A stretch of DNA of 64,000 nt, taken from the NCBI GenBank assembly GCA_964369885.1, contig CAYJGQ010000001.1, forward strand, positions 10,532 to 74,531. The letters run 5' to 3'. Made by a program: the position numbers and the translations under genes. This DNA comes from Heteroruminococcus sp964369885 (lineage in GTDB: Bacteria > Bacillota > Clostridia > Oscillospirales > Ruminococcaceae). Each line of letters starts with the position of its first letter. The stretch's first letter is position 1. Positions 32,162-41,391 of this stretch are shown here, piece by piece. Below the pieces are notes generated by a model. It was not told the DNA's origin and did no database searches. It was given only the letters and a program-made list of their open reading frames with translations.

Positions 32162-34612
32162 TTAAAACCCCGAGTCATACCCCGGATCTATAAATGCGCT
32201 CACCCCTGCATTGGCACGGTCCTTTGAAAAATCACGCAGGGCATCGCTTAGCAGTTGTCGGGTTTGTTTGGTGTTTGCGCATTTTAAAAGCAGTTTTTGG
32301 CGGTAGCGGCCTGCCACCTTTGGCACCGTTGCCTCGGCAGGGCCAAGCAGCCGTATTGGTAGGGTGGGGTGGTCTTTGGCCAGCTGTTTTGTCAGCTTTT
32401 GGCCAAACCTAAGGGCGGCGGCGGCTGTGCGGGCCGTGTCCTCCCCGGCAAAACCCACAAGCCATATGCGGCAAAATGGTGGGTAAAGATGCAGTCGTCT
32501 AAGCCCAATTTCCTCGCCGTAAAACTGCTCGTATTGCTGTGTGGCGGCCAGTTCTATTATTGGGTTTTGGGGCACATAGGTTTGTATAAAGGCTCTGCCT
32601 GGGCGGTGTCCTCGCCCACATCGTCCCACCACCTGTGTTATGAGTGAGAAGGCCTGCTCGCCCGAGCGGAAGCTGTCGGCAAAAAGCATTTGATCGGCCG
32701 CCAGCACCCCCACAAGGGTTACATTGGGAAAATCCAGCCCCTTGGCCACCATCTGCGTGCCCAGTAGTATATCATACTCCCCGTCACCAAAGGCGGTAAG
32801 CAGTTTGCGGTGGGAGTGACGCGACATGGTGGAGTCGGCATCCATGCGCAGTATTTTGGCCTGTGGGAAGAGCTCTGCAAGTTGCTCTTGGGCACGCTGT
32901 GTGCCAAGGCCTGTGTAGTGTATAAAGCGGCTGGCACAGTGGGGACAGCTCTCGGGTTTTTGGGTGCTTGTGCCACAGTAGTGGCAAACCAGCCGTCCAT
33001 TGGCCGCATGATAGGTCATGGAAACCGAGCAGTGGGGGCACTGCACCTCCTGGGCGCACTGCACACATCTAACCCTTGTGCTGTGGCCACGGCGGTTTAA
33101 CAGTAGCACCGACTGTTCCCCCACCTCCAAATTGTGGTGAAGCTCGTCAAGCAGGGTTTGAGACAACCCCTGAGAGGAGGACTCATCCTCCTTCATATCT
33201 ATTATAGTGACATCGGGGAGTTTTGCCACGCCGTAGCGCTCTTTTAGGCAGGTTAGTTTATAGTCCCCGCTTTTTGCGCGGTAAAAGCTTTCTATCGAGG
33301 GTGTGGCCGAACAGAGCACAAGCCCGCATTTGTTGTAGCGCGAGCGTATTTTGGCCACCTCTCGGGCATCGTAGCGTGGGGAGCGCCCGCTATGGTAGGA
33401 CTGTTCCTGCTCCTCGTCTATTACAATCAGTCCAAGGTTTTGCAGTGGGGCAAACACGGCCGAGCGTGTTCCCACCACAATTGAGGCCTTTCCTGCCTTT
33501 ATACGTTTCCACTGTTCAAGGCGGCCACCCATCGAAAGGCCGCTGTGTATTACGGCCACCTCCTGCCCAAAATTTTGGCAAAAAAGCGATATGGTTTGGG
33601 GGGTCAGGGCTATTTCGGGCACAAGCACTATGGCGGTTTTACCCTTTTTAAGCACACTGCGTATCAGGGACAAAAACACCTGTGTTTTGCCACTGCCTGT
33701 AACCCCATAAAGCATGGCCGTGCCCCCTGTGGGCAATTGGCAAAGCTCCTCTAAGCTGTGCAGGGCCTCGGTCTGCTCCCTCGACAGCTCCACCTCGGGC
33801 GGTGGCCCATGGTCGCAGGCCAGCTCCTCGGGTTGTTTTTCCACCTCGGCCTGCTCATAGCGTGCAATGCCGGCCGCCACCACCTTATCCACCACTCCAC
33901 GGGTAACCCCTGCGTAGTAGCAAACCTCCTTTAGGCTCAGTGCGTCGGCCTCCTCCAGTAGTTCCTTTACGGCCTGCTGTTTTTCGGTGAAGGGGGGTGG
34001 GTTTTCGGGTGGGTCGCACAGTTCCACCATGGTTTGGGTTTCGTCGGCCATGCGGCGGCGTGCGGCTTGACTTTGTGCCACCACGCCACACTCCACAAGC
34101 TGTGCCACCATGCCCGCAGCCTCGGCACCCAGCTCCTTTGTAAGGGCTGTTACGGCGGCCGCCTTGCGCCGACGTTTTAGCCAATCGGTTACAAGCTGTG
34201 CCTCCTTGTCCAGCGCGTATAGGCTTTGGGAGAGTTTTTCGCTCCAATTGGGGGAGAGGGTAATTTCCATCTCCATATGTATGCCAAACCCTGCCGGCAA
34301 CAGCGCCGACAGGGCCTCATACCATGTGCAAAAGGTCTGCTCACGCAGATAGCGCAAAAGTGCCAACCCCTCGGCATTTAGTGCAGGGGTTTTGTCCTCA
34401 CAGCTGATCAGCGGTTTTAGGGATGCCGCTGGGGTATCGGTGGTAAAAAGCTCCACCACAAGCCCCATGCGGCTCTTTTTTGATGCACCAAATCCCACCG
34501 TCACCCGACAGCCCTCGCACAGGCCCTCAAGATGGGGTGGGACAATGTAGTCATAGAGTTTGTCGAAGTGGTAGGCGGTTTGGGAAACCGCCACTCGGGC
34601 GACAAGGCTCAA
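32162..34612 (-). CDS. priA: Primosomal replication-restart helicase PriA
   Basis: 816 residues. An N-terminal DNA-binding domain leads to Walker A GVTGSGKTQVFL, a DEAH-box-like VIDEEQEQSYHSG, and zinc-binding cysteines CVQCAQEVQCPHC and CHYCGTSTQKPESCPHC. Helicase motif VGRCGRGHRPGRAFIQT follows. Restarts stalled forks. Starts at TTG with AAGAGGTG at six bases; 13 bases after coaBC. The middle region (about 145-250) is more diverged than in model PriA proteins. Confidence 0.95.
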   Translation of the reverse strand: MSLVARVAVSQTAYHFDKLYDYIVPPHLEGLCEGCRVTVGFGASKKSRMGLVVELFTTDTPAASLKPLISCEDKTPALNAEGLALLRYLREQTFCTWYEALSALLPAGFGIHMEMEITLSPNWSEKLSQSLYALDKEAQLVTDWLKRRRKAAAVTALTKELGAEAAGMVAQLVECGVVAQSQAARRRMADETQTMVELCDPPENPPPFTEKQQAVKELLEEADALSLKEVCYYAGVTRGVVDKVVAAGIARYEQAEVEKQPEELACDHGPPPEVELSREQTEALHSLEELCQLPTGGTAMLYGVTGSGKTQVFLSLIRSVLKKGKTAIVLVPEIALTPQTISLFCQNFGQEVAVIHSGLSMGGRLEQWKRIKAGKASIVVGTRSAVFAPLQNLGLIVIDEEQEQSYHSGRSPRYDAREVAKIRSRYNKCGLVLCSATPSIESFYRAKSGDYKLTCLKERYGVAKLPDVTIIDMKEDESSSQGLSQTLLDELHHNLEVGEQSVLLLNRRGHSTRVRCVQCAQEVQCPHCSVSMTYHAANGRLVCHYCGTSTQKPESCPHCASRFIHYTGLGTQRAQEQLAELFPQAKILRMDADSTMSRHSHRKLLTAFGDGEYDILLGTQMVAKGLDFPNVTLVGVLAADQMLFADSFRSGEQAFSLITQVVGRCGRGHRPGRAFIQTYVPQNPIIELAATQQYEQFYGEEIGLRRLHLYPPFCRIWLVGFAGEDTARTAAAALRFGQKLTKQLAKDHPTLPIRLLGPAEATVPKVAGRYRQKLLLKCANTKQTRQLLSDALRDFSKDRANAGVSAFIDPGYDSGF

Positions 34613-34625
34613 AAAAGCACCTCTT

Positions 34626-35846
34626 TCACGCTGGGGTGGGGGAGTGGGGCTTCCCCTCTTTATATAGTTTCAGGGCTTGACTTAGTATTACATTGCCAAG
34701 CTCATATTTGCTCATACATTCAAGTTGTTCTGTGCCATCGTGACCCACAAGGGTGGCAATGTTTGTATCCACGCCAAAGCCTGCACCCTGTTTGCCCACC
34801 TCGTTGGCCACCACAAGTTGCACCCCTTTTTGCTGCAATTTGCGCGCGGCATTTTGCACAAGGTCACAAGTTTCCATGCAAAATCCCACCAACACCTGTC
34901 CCTCGGGGCGGTTTTTGCCCAGTGTGGCAAGTATATCGGTGGTGCGTGCAAGCTCAAGGCTCAGCTCCCCTTGCCCCTTTTTAAGCTTGTGCTCGGCCAT
35001 GCTTTTGGGGGTGTAGTCGGCCACTGCGGCCGATTTTATAACTATATCGGCCGTTTTTGCCGCCGTGGTTACCTCACGCAGCATATCGGCCGCACTGCGC
35101 ACATCAACACGCTCCACCCCATGGGGGCAGGACAGTGCCGTGGGGCCCGACACAAGTGTCACCTTTGCCCCACGACGGGCGGCGGCCAGGGCGGTTTGGT
35201 ACCCCATTTTACCGCTCGAGCGGTTGGTAAGGTAGCGCACGGGGTCTAAATCCTCGCAGGTGGGGCCGGCGCTTACCACCACATTTATACCCTGCATATC
35301 CTTAGGGGTAAGGGTGGCGGCCAAAGCCTCGGTTAACTGTGAGGGCTCGGGCATACGCCCGGGGCCAACATCGCCACAGGCAAGGTACCCGCTGTCGGGG
35401 GTTAGAATTTCTATGCCACGCAGTTTTAGCTCCTCAAGGTTTTGCTGAGTTACGGGGTTTTGGTACATGGCGGTATTCATGGCCGGCGCCAGTATTTTGG
35501 GGCAGGTGCAGGCCAAAAATGTCGTGCTTAGCATGTCGTCGGCAATGCCGTGGTTTAGCTTTGCAATTATGTTGGCCGTGGCCGGCGCCACCAAAAAAGC
35601 ATCGGCACGCTTGGCCAGCGACACATGCTGTACATTCCACTGAAAGTTGCGGTCAAAGGTGTCAATTAGCACACGGTTTCCGGTAAGGGTCTCAAAGGTG
35701 AGGGGGGCTACAAAATTTGTGGCATTTGCGGTCATGAGGACATGAACATCCCCGCCCTGCTTTACAAGCTCGCTGACAAGGGCGGCCGTTTTATATGCCG
35801 CAATGCCACCGCTCACCCCTATTAGCAGAGTTTTTCCCGAAAACAT
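34626..35846 (-). CDS. coaBC: Bifunctional phosphopantothenoylcysteine decarboxylase/synthetase
   Basis: About 406 residues. The CoaC flavoprotein half (LIGVSGGIAAYKTAAL, HVSLAKRAD with the active His, PAMNTAMYQNPVT) is followed by the CoaB half (VVSAGPTCEDLDPVRYLTNR, SSGKMGYQTALAA). Makes 4'-phosphopantetheine for CoA. GGAGG lies seven bases before the ATG at 35846 and one base before an upstream ATG, so 35846 is preferred. Confidence 0.96.
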   Translation of the reverse strand: MFSGKTLLIGVSGGIAAYKTAALVSELVKQGGDVHVLMTANATNFVAPLTFETLTGNRVLIDTFDRNFQWNVQHVSLAKRADAFLVAPATANIIAKLNHGIADDMLSTTFLACTCPKILAPAMNTAMYQNPVTQQNLEELKLRGIEILTPDSGYLACGDVGPGRMPEPSQLTEALAATLTPKDMQGINVVVSAGPTCEDLDPVRYLTNRSSGKMGYQTALAAARRGAKVTLVSGPTALSCPHGVERVDVRSAADMLREVTTAAKTADIVIKSAAVADYTPKSMAEHKLKKGQGELSLELARTTDILATLGKNRPEGQVLVGFCMETCDLVQNAARKLQQKGVQLVVANEVGKQGAGFGVDTNIATLVGHDGTEQLECMSKYELGNVILSQALKLYKEGKPHSPTPA

Positions 35847-35872
35847 GCTCATCCCTCCTCACCAAATAGTTT

Positions 35873-36064
35873 TTATAGATGGGGAACCTTCTCGGTTCCG
35901 TCGGCAAAAAGCTCCACCGCCAAACTAACCGACTTACCCTCAAGCGATTCCTTGCGCTCCTCGCTCTCCTGGGCTAACTTGCGGGCTTTTCTGGCCACTG
36001 CCACCACAAATTCGTAGTAGTTGTCGCCCTTTTGAAGTATCTGAGACATAGCGGGTTTAAGCAT
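35873..36064 (-). CDS. rpoZ: RNA polymerase omega subunit
   Basis: 63 residues: MLKPAMSQILQKGDNYYEFV, then ARKARKLAQ, the helix typical of omega. GAGGTG is seven bases before the ATG at 36064, which overlaps the gmk stop by 8 bases. Position between gmk and coaBC is the standard Firmicute order. Confidence 0.93.
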   Translation of the reverse strand: MLKPAMSQILQKGDNYYEFVVAVARKARKLAQESEERKESLEGKSVSLAVELFADGTEKVPHL

Positions 36065-36674
36065 TTTTAAGCACCTCATCAATTAATTTTTTTTGGAAAT
36101 CCACCGAGCACTTGGCCGCTTTTATCACGGCATCAAGCTGTGTCACTGCGGTGTCAAGGTCATCGTTTACTATAACATAATCATAACTTGTAGCCTGCTC
36201 AAGCTCGGTAAGCGCCGCCAACATGCGCTCCCTTACCGTTTCCTCGTCCTCGGTGCCACGTCCCTCAAGGCGGCGCCTTAGCACCGCAACACTGGGAGGT
36301 AGCACGAATACAAGTAAAGCCTCGGGCATGGAGCTTTTAACCTGCATTGCTCCCTGCACCTCTATTTCAAGCACTACATCACGCCCCTGCTCCAGCTGTG
36401 CCTCCACAAAAGGGCGTGGGGTTCCGTAGTAGTTGCCGTTGTACTGGGCATATTCAAGCATACGGCCATTCTCGGCCATATCCAAAAACTGCTGTTTTGT
36501 AAGAAAATGATAGTGTTTGCCATCCTCCTCGCCGGGGCGTGGTGTGCGGGTTGTGGCCGACACCGAGTAGCAAACATTCTCACGCCCAAGCATATACTGC
36601 TCAAGCATTGTACCCTTGCCCACCCCCGATGGGCCGGAAAATACAATTAGAAGCCCTCGTTTAGTCATCGGCAT
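36057..36674 (-). CDS. gmk: Guanylate kinase
   Basis: 205 residues: P-loop FSGPSGVGKGTML, SATTRTPRPGEEDGKHYHFL, EIEVQGAMQVK and the LID arginines in RRRLEGRGTEDEETV. Turns GMP to GDP. AGGAGG is six bases before ATG 36674 (a second in-frame ATG at 36668 is possible). It overlaps the remA stop. Confidence 0.97.
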   Translation of the reverse strand: MPMTKRGLLIVFSGPSGVGKGTMLEQYMLGRENVCYSVSATTRTPRPGEEDGKHYHFLTKQQFLDMAENGRMLEYAQYNGNYYGTPRPFVEAQLEQGRDVVLEIEVQGAMQVKSSMPEALLVFVLPPSVAVLRRRLEGRGTEDEETVRERMLAALTELEQATSYDYVIVNDDLDTAVTQLDAVIKAAKCSVDFQKKLIDEVLKNA

Positions 36675-36927
36675 CCATATCCTCCTCGTCGTCGTAGTCC
36701 ACAAGGCGGTTGGCCACAGTTTCGGGTTGTACTGCCGACAGTATAACATGGTCAGAGTCGGTAATTATAACAGCGCGGGTGCGGCGGCCGTAGGTGGCAT
36801 CCACCAGAGACCCACGCTCCCTTGCATCCTGTATAATACGTTTTATGGGGGCCGACTCGGGGCTTACTATGGCCACAAGGCGGTTGGCCGAAACCATATT
36901 GCCAAAACCTATGTTTATTAGCTTCAT
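36661..36927 (-). CDS. remA: RemA-family regulator (DUF370)
   Basis: 88 residues beginning MKLINIGFGNMVSANRLVAI, with the family hallmark DARERGSLVDATYGRRTRA. In Bacillus subtilis RemA is a DNA-binding activator of matrix and osmoprotection genes. The acidic tail DYDDEEDMDADD is longer than some relatives. Adjacent to gmk as in B. subtilis. AAAGGAG precedes the ATG. Confidence 0.94.
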   Translation of the reverse strand: MKLINIGFGNMVSANRLVAIVSPESAPIKRIIQDARERGSLVDATYGRRTRAVIITDSDHVILSAVQPETVANRLVDYDDEEDMDADD

Positions 36928-36991
36928 GTTTATGATTACTCCTTTGCGGCAGATTTTTTGTCACAATGTGAGGGCTGTGCGCAAAATATTA

Positions 36992-37153
36992 TCAGTCGTG
37001 ATTTTTGCGGTTTTTAGCCACCAAAAATACCGCCACGGCCGCCACGACCACCAACACCAACACACCTACACCCACCAGTGCAAGCGGAAAGGGGCTTGCC
37101 ATAAAAATTGCGGTAGGGCCGTCTGCTCCGCCAATTACTCCAATGCTACTCAT
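36992..37153 (-). CDS. 53-residue GGADGPT-motif membrane mini-protein
   Basis: Reads MSSIGVIGGADGPTAIFMAS, then one long hydrophobic segment (about 23-46) and the basic end AKNRKNHD. The GGADGPTAIF block is a signature of the beta subunit of sodium-pumping decarboxylases (OadB/GcdB type), yet the rest of that subunit of over 350 residues is missing. It is not an obvious broken remnant: it starts with ATG (weak GGGG site at 11 bases), stops cleanly, and sits between yicC and remA with 15 and 64 base gaps. Function unknown; a membrane micro-protein or subunit is possible. Confidence 0.7.
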   Translation of the reverse strand: MSSIGVIGGADGPTAIFMASPFPLALVGVGVLVLVVVAAVAVFLVAKNRKNHD

Positions 37154-37168
37154 TGTCTTTATACCCCA

Positions 37169-38047
37169 TTATTCAATGTTCTGTATCTGCTCACGAATTT
37201 TTTCAATCTCGGCCTTTATGTCCACCACCGTGTGGGCAATGTCAATATCCTGCGCCTTTGAGCCTATGGTGTTTACCTCACGGTTCATCTCCTGCACCAA
37301 GAAGTCAAGTTTGCGCCCTATGGCCTCGGGGCTGTCCAAAATAACATGGAACTGATCCATATGACTGCGCAGACGCACGGTTTCCTCGTCCACCGCCACC
37401 TTTTCGGCAAATATAGCGGCCTCCTGGAGTATGCGTCCCTCGTCCACGCCTACCTGCCCAAGCACCTCCTGCATTTTGGCCAAAAGGCGGGCGCGGTGGT
37501 TTTCCACCGTCACGGGGGAGCGCTGCTCCACACGGGCAAGCAGTGTTTTTATGTTTTCAATGCGGGATAACAGGTCAACACGTAGGTTTGCGCCCTCGTC
37601 GGCCCTCATGCCCACAAAGGCCTCAATGGCCACCTCGGCCACCTGCCGCACCATCTCCCAGACTGCATCGGCATCCTCGACAGGTCTTCTCACCACATAT
37701 ATATCCTGAAAACGTGCAATGTCGGCAAGGGTTATGTTGCCCCCTATTTTCAGGGCATCGCTCAGGCCGCACAGCGCCTCAAGGTAGCCCTTTGCAAGGG
37801 CGTGATCTATGGCCACCTCGGCTCCACCGCTGTCCAGCGAGGTAATGCTCAGCGATACATCCACCTTGCCCCTTGCAATGTGCTTTTGGGTGAGCTTTTT
37901 TAGGCGCTCCTCGGTGTAGGCATAACTGCGAGGAAGCCGACAGGAGCATTCAAAATAACGGTGATTTACCGAGCGAATCTCGACTGTTATCTCCTTGCCA
38001 CCAAGTGTCTGCTGGCACCGACCAAAACCCGTCATACTCTTTACCAC
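37169..38047 (-). CDS. yicC: YicC-family endoribonuclease-like protein
   Basis: 292 residues from GTG: VKSMTGFGRCQQTLGGKEIT and IEIRSVNHRYFECSCRLPR-like start, ending in the conserved LDFLVQEMNREVNTIGSKA, with the DUF1732 C-terminal domain. YicC proteins are linked to stress survival and RNA cleavage. GGAGG lies eight bases before the GTG; nine upstream codons are rejected. First gene after the operon promoter. Confidence 0.93.
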   Translation of the reverse strand: MVKSMTGFGRCQQTLGGKEITVEIRSVNHRYFECSCRLPRSYAYTEERLKKLTQKHIARGKVDVSLSITSLDSGGAEVAIDHALAKGYLEALCGLSDALKIGGNITLADIARFQDIYVVRRPVEDADAVWEMVRQVAEVAIEAFVGMRADEGANLRVDLLSRIENIKTLLARVEQRSPVTVENHRARLLAKMQEVLGQVGVDEGRILQEAAIFAEKVAVDEETVRLRSHMDQFHVILDSPEAIGRKLDFLVQEMNREVNTIGSKAQDIDIAHTVVDIKAEIEKIREQIQNIE

Positions 38048-38120
38048 TGTAAAATCCTCCCTCAACTGGGCCATAATTTGCTATAAATTCCGCAATTTTA
38101 CGCAATTTCTCTATCTTAGT

Positions 38121-38149
38121 ATTGTACATGTGTAATGCAAATTTGTCAA
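38121..38149 (-). promoter_or_regulatory. Promoter of the yicC-remA-gmk-rpoZ-coaBC-priA operon
   Basis: On the minus strand TTGACA (38144-38149), a 17-base spacer, TACAAT (38121-38126): near-consensus sigma-A promoter 74 bases before the yicC start. Confidence 0.88.
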
Positions 38150-38333
38150 TTGAAAAGCCAAATACAGGATATTTTTAGTCATGTGTTCCCACCCGGGAAT
38201 TTTTTGGCGCAAAATATAGGCATTATCCCACATTTGATGCTATAATACGGGGTAAGAACAGATGTGTTTTGGTCTGTGATCGACAAGCATCTGCGCCTTT
38301 GGGCATATTTGTAGCTATTAAGGGGGGGTGGCC

Positions 38334-39563
38334 ATGACCTATCCAAAAAATGTGGAATTTATAATAAACACCCTCGAGGCCCACGGATTTGAGGGCTACA
38401 TTGTGGGCGGTTGTGTGCGTGACGCCCTGCTTGGCCGCACCCCAACCGATTTTGACCTCTGCACAAACGCCACCCCACAGCAAATAGAGGCCTGCTTTGA
38501 GGGGCTGCGTATGCGCAAAAACGGCCTTAAGCACGGCACACTCACCCTTATTATTGACCACACCCCCTACGAGGTAACCACATTTCGCACCGAGAGCGTA
38601 TACACCGACAATCGCCGCCCCGACAGTGTAAGTTTTGTCGCCTCGCTTGAGCAGGATCTGCGCAGGCGGGATTTTACGGTAAACGCCATGGCACATAGCC
38701 ATCGCACAGGGGTGGTGGATTGTTTTGGTGGGCAGGAGGATTTAAGATGTGGTGTAATCCGCGCGGTGGACGACCCCACACAGCGCTTTTTGGAGGATGG
38801 ACTGCGCATAATGCGCGGACTGCGCTTTGCCGCCACCTACGGCTTTGAGGTGGAGCAACAAACCGCTTTGGCCATGCTTAACTGCCGTGGGCTGTTAAAA
38901 AACATCTCGGGGGAGCGCATAAGCGCCGAGCTTGCAAAGTTAATAGTGGGTGATGGGGCGGGTAGCATTCTTGCAGGATTTTGGGAGGTTTTGGCCACTA
39001 TATTGCCCGAGATTTCGTCCCACCCCGACCCTGCCGCCGCCACCCGAGCCATAGCGGCCGCACCGCCCTGCCACATTGTGCGCCTTGCACTACTGCTGGG
39101 CGGCAAGGGTGGGAGCACCGCCCCCCTGCGTCGCCTTAAGTTTGACGACAAAACCATTGCAGGGGTGGGGGCTACTATAAAACATTCGGTCTGCAGTGTC
39201 CCCCAAAACGACATTGCGGTAAAGTATTTGCTGGGCAACATCGGCCCGCAGGGTTTTGAGCGGCTACTGCAATTTTGGCGAGCCCTTGCAAAGACCGAGC
39301 AAAACCCCCAAACCTCCTGCGCCAAAATTTCACAGCTTGATACCGCCCAAAAACTTTACGCGCGGGTAATGTCGGCAGGGGAGTGTTACAACCTTTCCAT
39401 GCTTTGCATCACAGGGGAGGAGCTGCTAACACTGGGCCTACCGCAGGGGCCTAAAATAGGCAAATTTTTGGGCGAACTGCTCGAGCTTGTGATGCAGGGC
39501 AGGCTGAGCAATGACAAATCGGAACTACTGCAATACGCAAAAAACCGAGCTGCTGATTTATAA
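38334..39563 (+). CDS. cca: CCA-adding tRNA nucleotidyltransferase
   Basis: 409 residues. VGGCVRDALLGRTPTDFDLC holds the catalytic DxD; RRRDFTVNAMA and EDGLRIMRGLRFAATYGFEV are the other head/neck motifs of class II enzymes. It adds or repairs the 3' CCA of tRNA. AGGGGGGG precedes the ATG at 38334; a GTG six bases earlier is inside the site. Divergent from the yicC operon. Confidence 0.94.
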   Translation: MTYPKNVEFIINTLEAHGFEGYIVGGCVRDALLGRTPTDFDLCTNATPQQIEACFEGLRMRKNGLKHGTLTLIIDHTPYEVTTFRTESVYTDNRRPDSVSFVASLEQDLRRRDFTVNAMAHSHRTGVVDCFGGQEDLRCGVIRAVDDPTQRFLEDGLRIMRGLRFAATYGFEVEQQTALAMLNCRGLLKNISGERISAELAKLIVGDGAGSILAGFWEVLATILPEISSHPDPAAATRAIAAAPPCHIVRLALLLGGKGGSTAPLRRLKFDDKTIAGVGATIKHSVCSVPQNDIAVKYLLGNIGPQGFERLLQFWRALAKTEQNPQTSCAKISQLDTAQKLYARVMSAGECYNLSMLCITGEELLTLGLPQGPKIGKFLGELLELVMQGRLSNDKSELLQYAKNRAADL

Positions 39564-39760
39564 AAAGGGGTTACCGCATTAAACTATTTTATTGTTATCA
39601 GTGGGTACTTATAGAGTCATTGTATAATTAATCTTGAGGCAGTATTTTGTCCTGCTACAAAAAAATTAATTTGTTTGAAAGGATTTACTCCTCCCGCTCG
39701 TGTTATAGGTGAAAAGGCAAAAATGCCTTGAATAAACCTTACTATTTGGAGGAATGAATC

Positions 39761-40150
39761 ATGAAAAAAATCATCACTTTGGGATTAACGGTAGCACTTG
39801 TGTTGTCGCTTGGCGCGGCAGTTGCCACTGCATCGGCCCCCACAAAAGGCGCAAACTACACCGACACCGACGGCAACGGTATTTGTGATAACCTTGGCAC
39901 CTACCCAAACTTTGTCGACCAAGATGGAGATGGCATTTGCGACAACCGTGGCTCGTATGTTGGTTATGGCAGGGGTAAGAATTGTGGTCGCTTTGTAGAT
40001 GCAAACGGCGATGGCATGAATGACAATATTGGCAGTGCAGCAGGCGGTTTTTTTGCCGATGAAAACGGTGATGGTGAGTGCGATAACCTTGGCACAAGGC
40101 AGGGTTTAGGTAAAAACCACGGCCAAGGCAGAGGAAAAAACAGAAACTAA
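39761..40150 (+). CDS. Secreted protein with four calcium-type DxDGDG loops
   Basis: 129 residues. A signal peptide (residues 1-26, TASA cleavage likely) is followed by four loops of the type D-x-[DN]-G-[DN]-G-x-x-D-N at residues 35-44, 53-62, 80-89 and 100-109, as in dockerin or EF-hand-like calcium sites. Four cysteines (C42, C60, C75, C107) may pair. The tail is Gly/Lys/Asn-rich (GLGKNHGQGRGKNRN). TTGGAGG precedes the ATG. It starts an operon with a sigma factor (10-base gap) and its anti-sigma, so it may be sensed or controlled by them. Confidence 0.75.
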   Translation: MKKIITLGLTVALVLSLGAAVATASAPTKGANYTDTDGNGICDNLGTYPNFVDQDGDGICDNRGSYVGYGRGKNCGRFVDANGDGMNDNIGSAAGGFFADENGDGECDNLGTRQGLGKNHGQGRGKNRN

Positions 40151-40160
40151 GGAGCCATTT

Positions 40161-40649
40161 ATGAGAACTGAGCAGGACTTAAAACTTGCCATAGAGATTT
40201 ACGCAGATACCGTAAAAAGAATTTGCGTAGTTTATCTTAAAAATACGGCAGATACTGAGGATATTTTCCAAAATGTCTTTTTAAAATACTATAAAAGTTC
40301 TGCTCATTTTGAAAACGATGAGCATAAAAAAGCTTGGTTTATCCGTGTGAGCATCAACGAATGTAAAGACCTGCTTAAAAGCTTTTTTCGCAAGAATGCT
40401 ATGTCTTTAGACCAAGCTTGCGATATGCAAACACAGCCCGATTTTGACCAAAACCGATATGTCCGAGATGCTGTGCAACAACTTTCGGACAGGTATAAAA
40501 TTGTGATTTATCTTCACTATTTTGAGGGTTATTCGGCGGTGGAAATCGGGAAGATCTTAAATAAAAATGTAAACACGGTTTATACCCTGCTTGCCCGTGG
40601 CCGAGAGCAGCTAAAAAATATTTTAGGAGGTAGTGAGCATGAGTGGTAA
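40161..40649 (+). CDS. ECF-type RNA polymerase sigma factor
   Basis: 162 residues. Region 2 (YLKNTADTEDIFQNVFLKYY, then KAWFIRVSINECKDLLKS) and region 4 (VQQLSDRYKIVIYLHYFEGYSAVEIGKILN, VYTLLARGREQLK) are clear; regions 1 and 3 are absent as in ECF factors. It overlaps the next gene, a membrane anti-sigma, by 11 bases, so they are translated together. GGAGCC precedes the ATG. Confidence 0.93.
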   Translation: MRTEQDLKLAIEIYADTVKRICVVYLKNTADTEDIFQNVFLKYYKSSAHFENDEHKKAWFIRVSINECKDLLKSFFRKNAMSLDQACDMQTQPDFDQNRYVRDAVQQLSDRYKIVIYLHYFEGYSAVEIGKILNKNVNTVYTLLARGREQLKNILGGSEHEW

Positions 40650-41385
40650 AATTAAAAATGCTTTTGGGGAAATTCAGGCTCATGAACACCTAAAAATGCA
40701 GACCTTTGAAAACATAACAGCAAAAAAAGCCAAAAGAACCCTACCGCTAACTGTTAAACTTGCGCCTGCCATGGCCGTGTTTGTTATGCTTATACTTGTA
40801 AACGTCTACCTCACCCCCGTTGCTTTTATAAGCATTGACATAAATCCCTCGGTAGAATTGTCCCTCAACACCTTTGATAGGGTTATTGATGTTACCGCCG
40901 ACAACAAGGACGGCGCCGCCATTATAAACTCATTAAACCTTAAGAACCTAAACTATGTTGATGCGTTAGAACTGCTTGATGACACAGAAAATTTTACCGA
41001 GTTTACCGACAGCTATACAGAAATCACCGTCATTTCAGACAACAGCACCGAGATTATTCACAATATTGAGGGTTGCGGTTTTAATCACCAAAACGTCTCC
41101 TTTCACTCGGCAAATGTAGAGCTCAAGGAGCAGGCCTTTCAAAACAACATTTCTTTTGGAAAGTATCGCGCATATTTAGAGCTTTTGGAGGTAAATCAAG
41201 ACATTCATGTTGATGAAATTGCCCATTTACCGATGAAGGTTATTCGTGAAATGATTGAAAACGATGGGGTTTTTGACCAAGCTATGCTCCCACCGGCAAA
41301 CTCAAATGGCAATGGCAACTCAGGTTCAAACAGTCAACATCAGGGAGGTGGCGGCGGTCACCAACACGGCAAAACAACCGAATAA
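40639..41385 (+). CDS. RsgI-like membrane anti-sigma factor
   Basis: 248 residues. A cytosolic N-terminal part of about 45 residues is followed by one membrane helix (APAMAVFVMLILVNVYL) and the RsgI-type extracellular start ISIDINPSVELSLNTFDRVI and VTADNKDGAAI. The C-terminus is low-complexity Asn/Gly/His/Gln (GGGGGHQHG). AGGAGG is eight bases before the ATG at 40639. RsgI proteins hold their sigma factor until an outside signal is sensed. Confidence 0.85.
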   Translation: MSGKIKNAFGEIQAHEHLKMQTFENITAKKAKRTLPLTVKLAPAMAVFVMLILVNVYLTPVAFISIDINPSVELSLNTFDRVIDVTADNKDGAAIINSLNLKNLNYVDALELLDDTENFTEFTDSYTEITVISDNSTEIIHNIEGCGFNHQNVSFHSANVELKEQAFQNNISFGKYRAYLELLEVNQDIHVDEIAHLPMKVIREMIENDGVFDQAMLPPANSNGNGNSGSNSQHQGGGGGHQHGKTTE

Positions 41386-41391
41386 ACTCAG

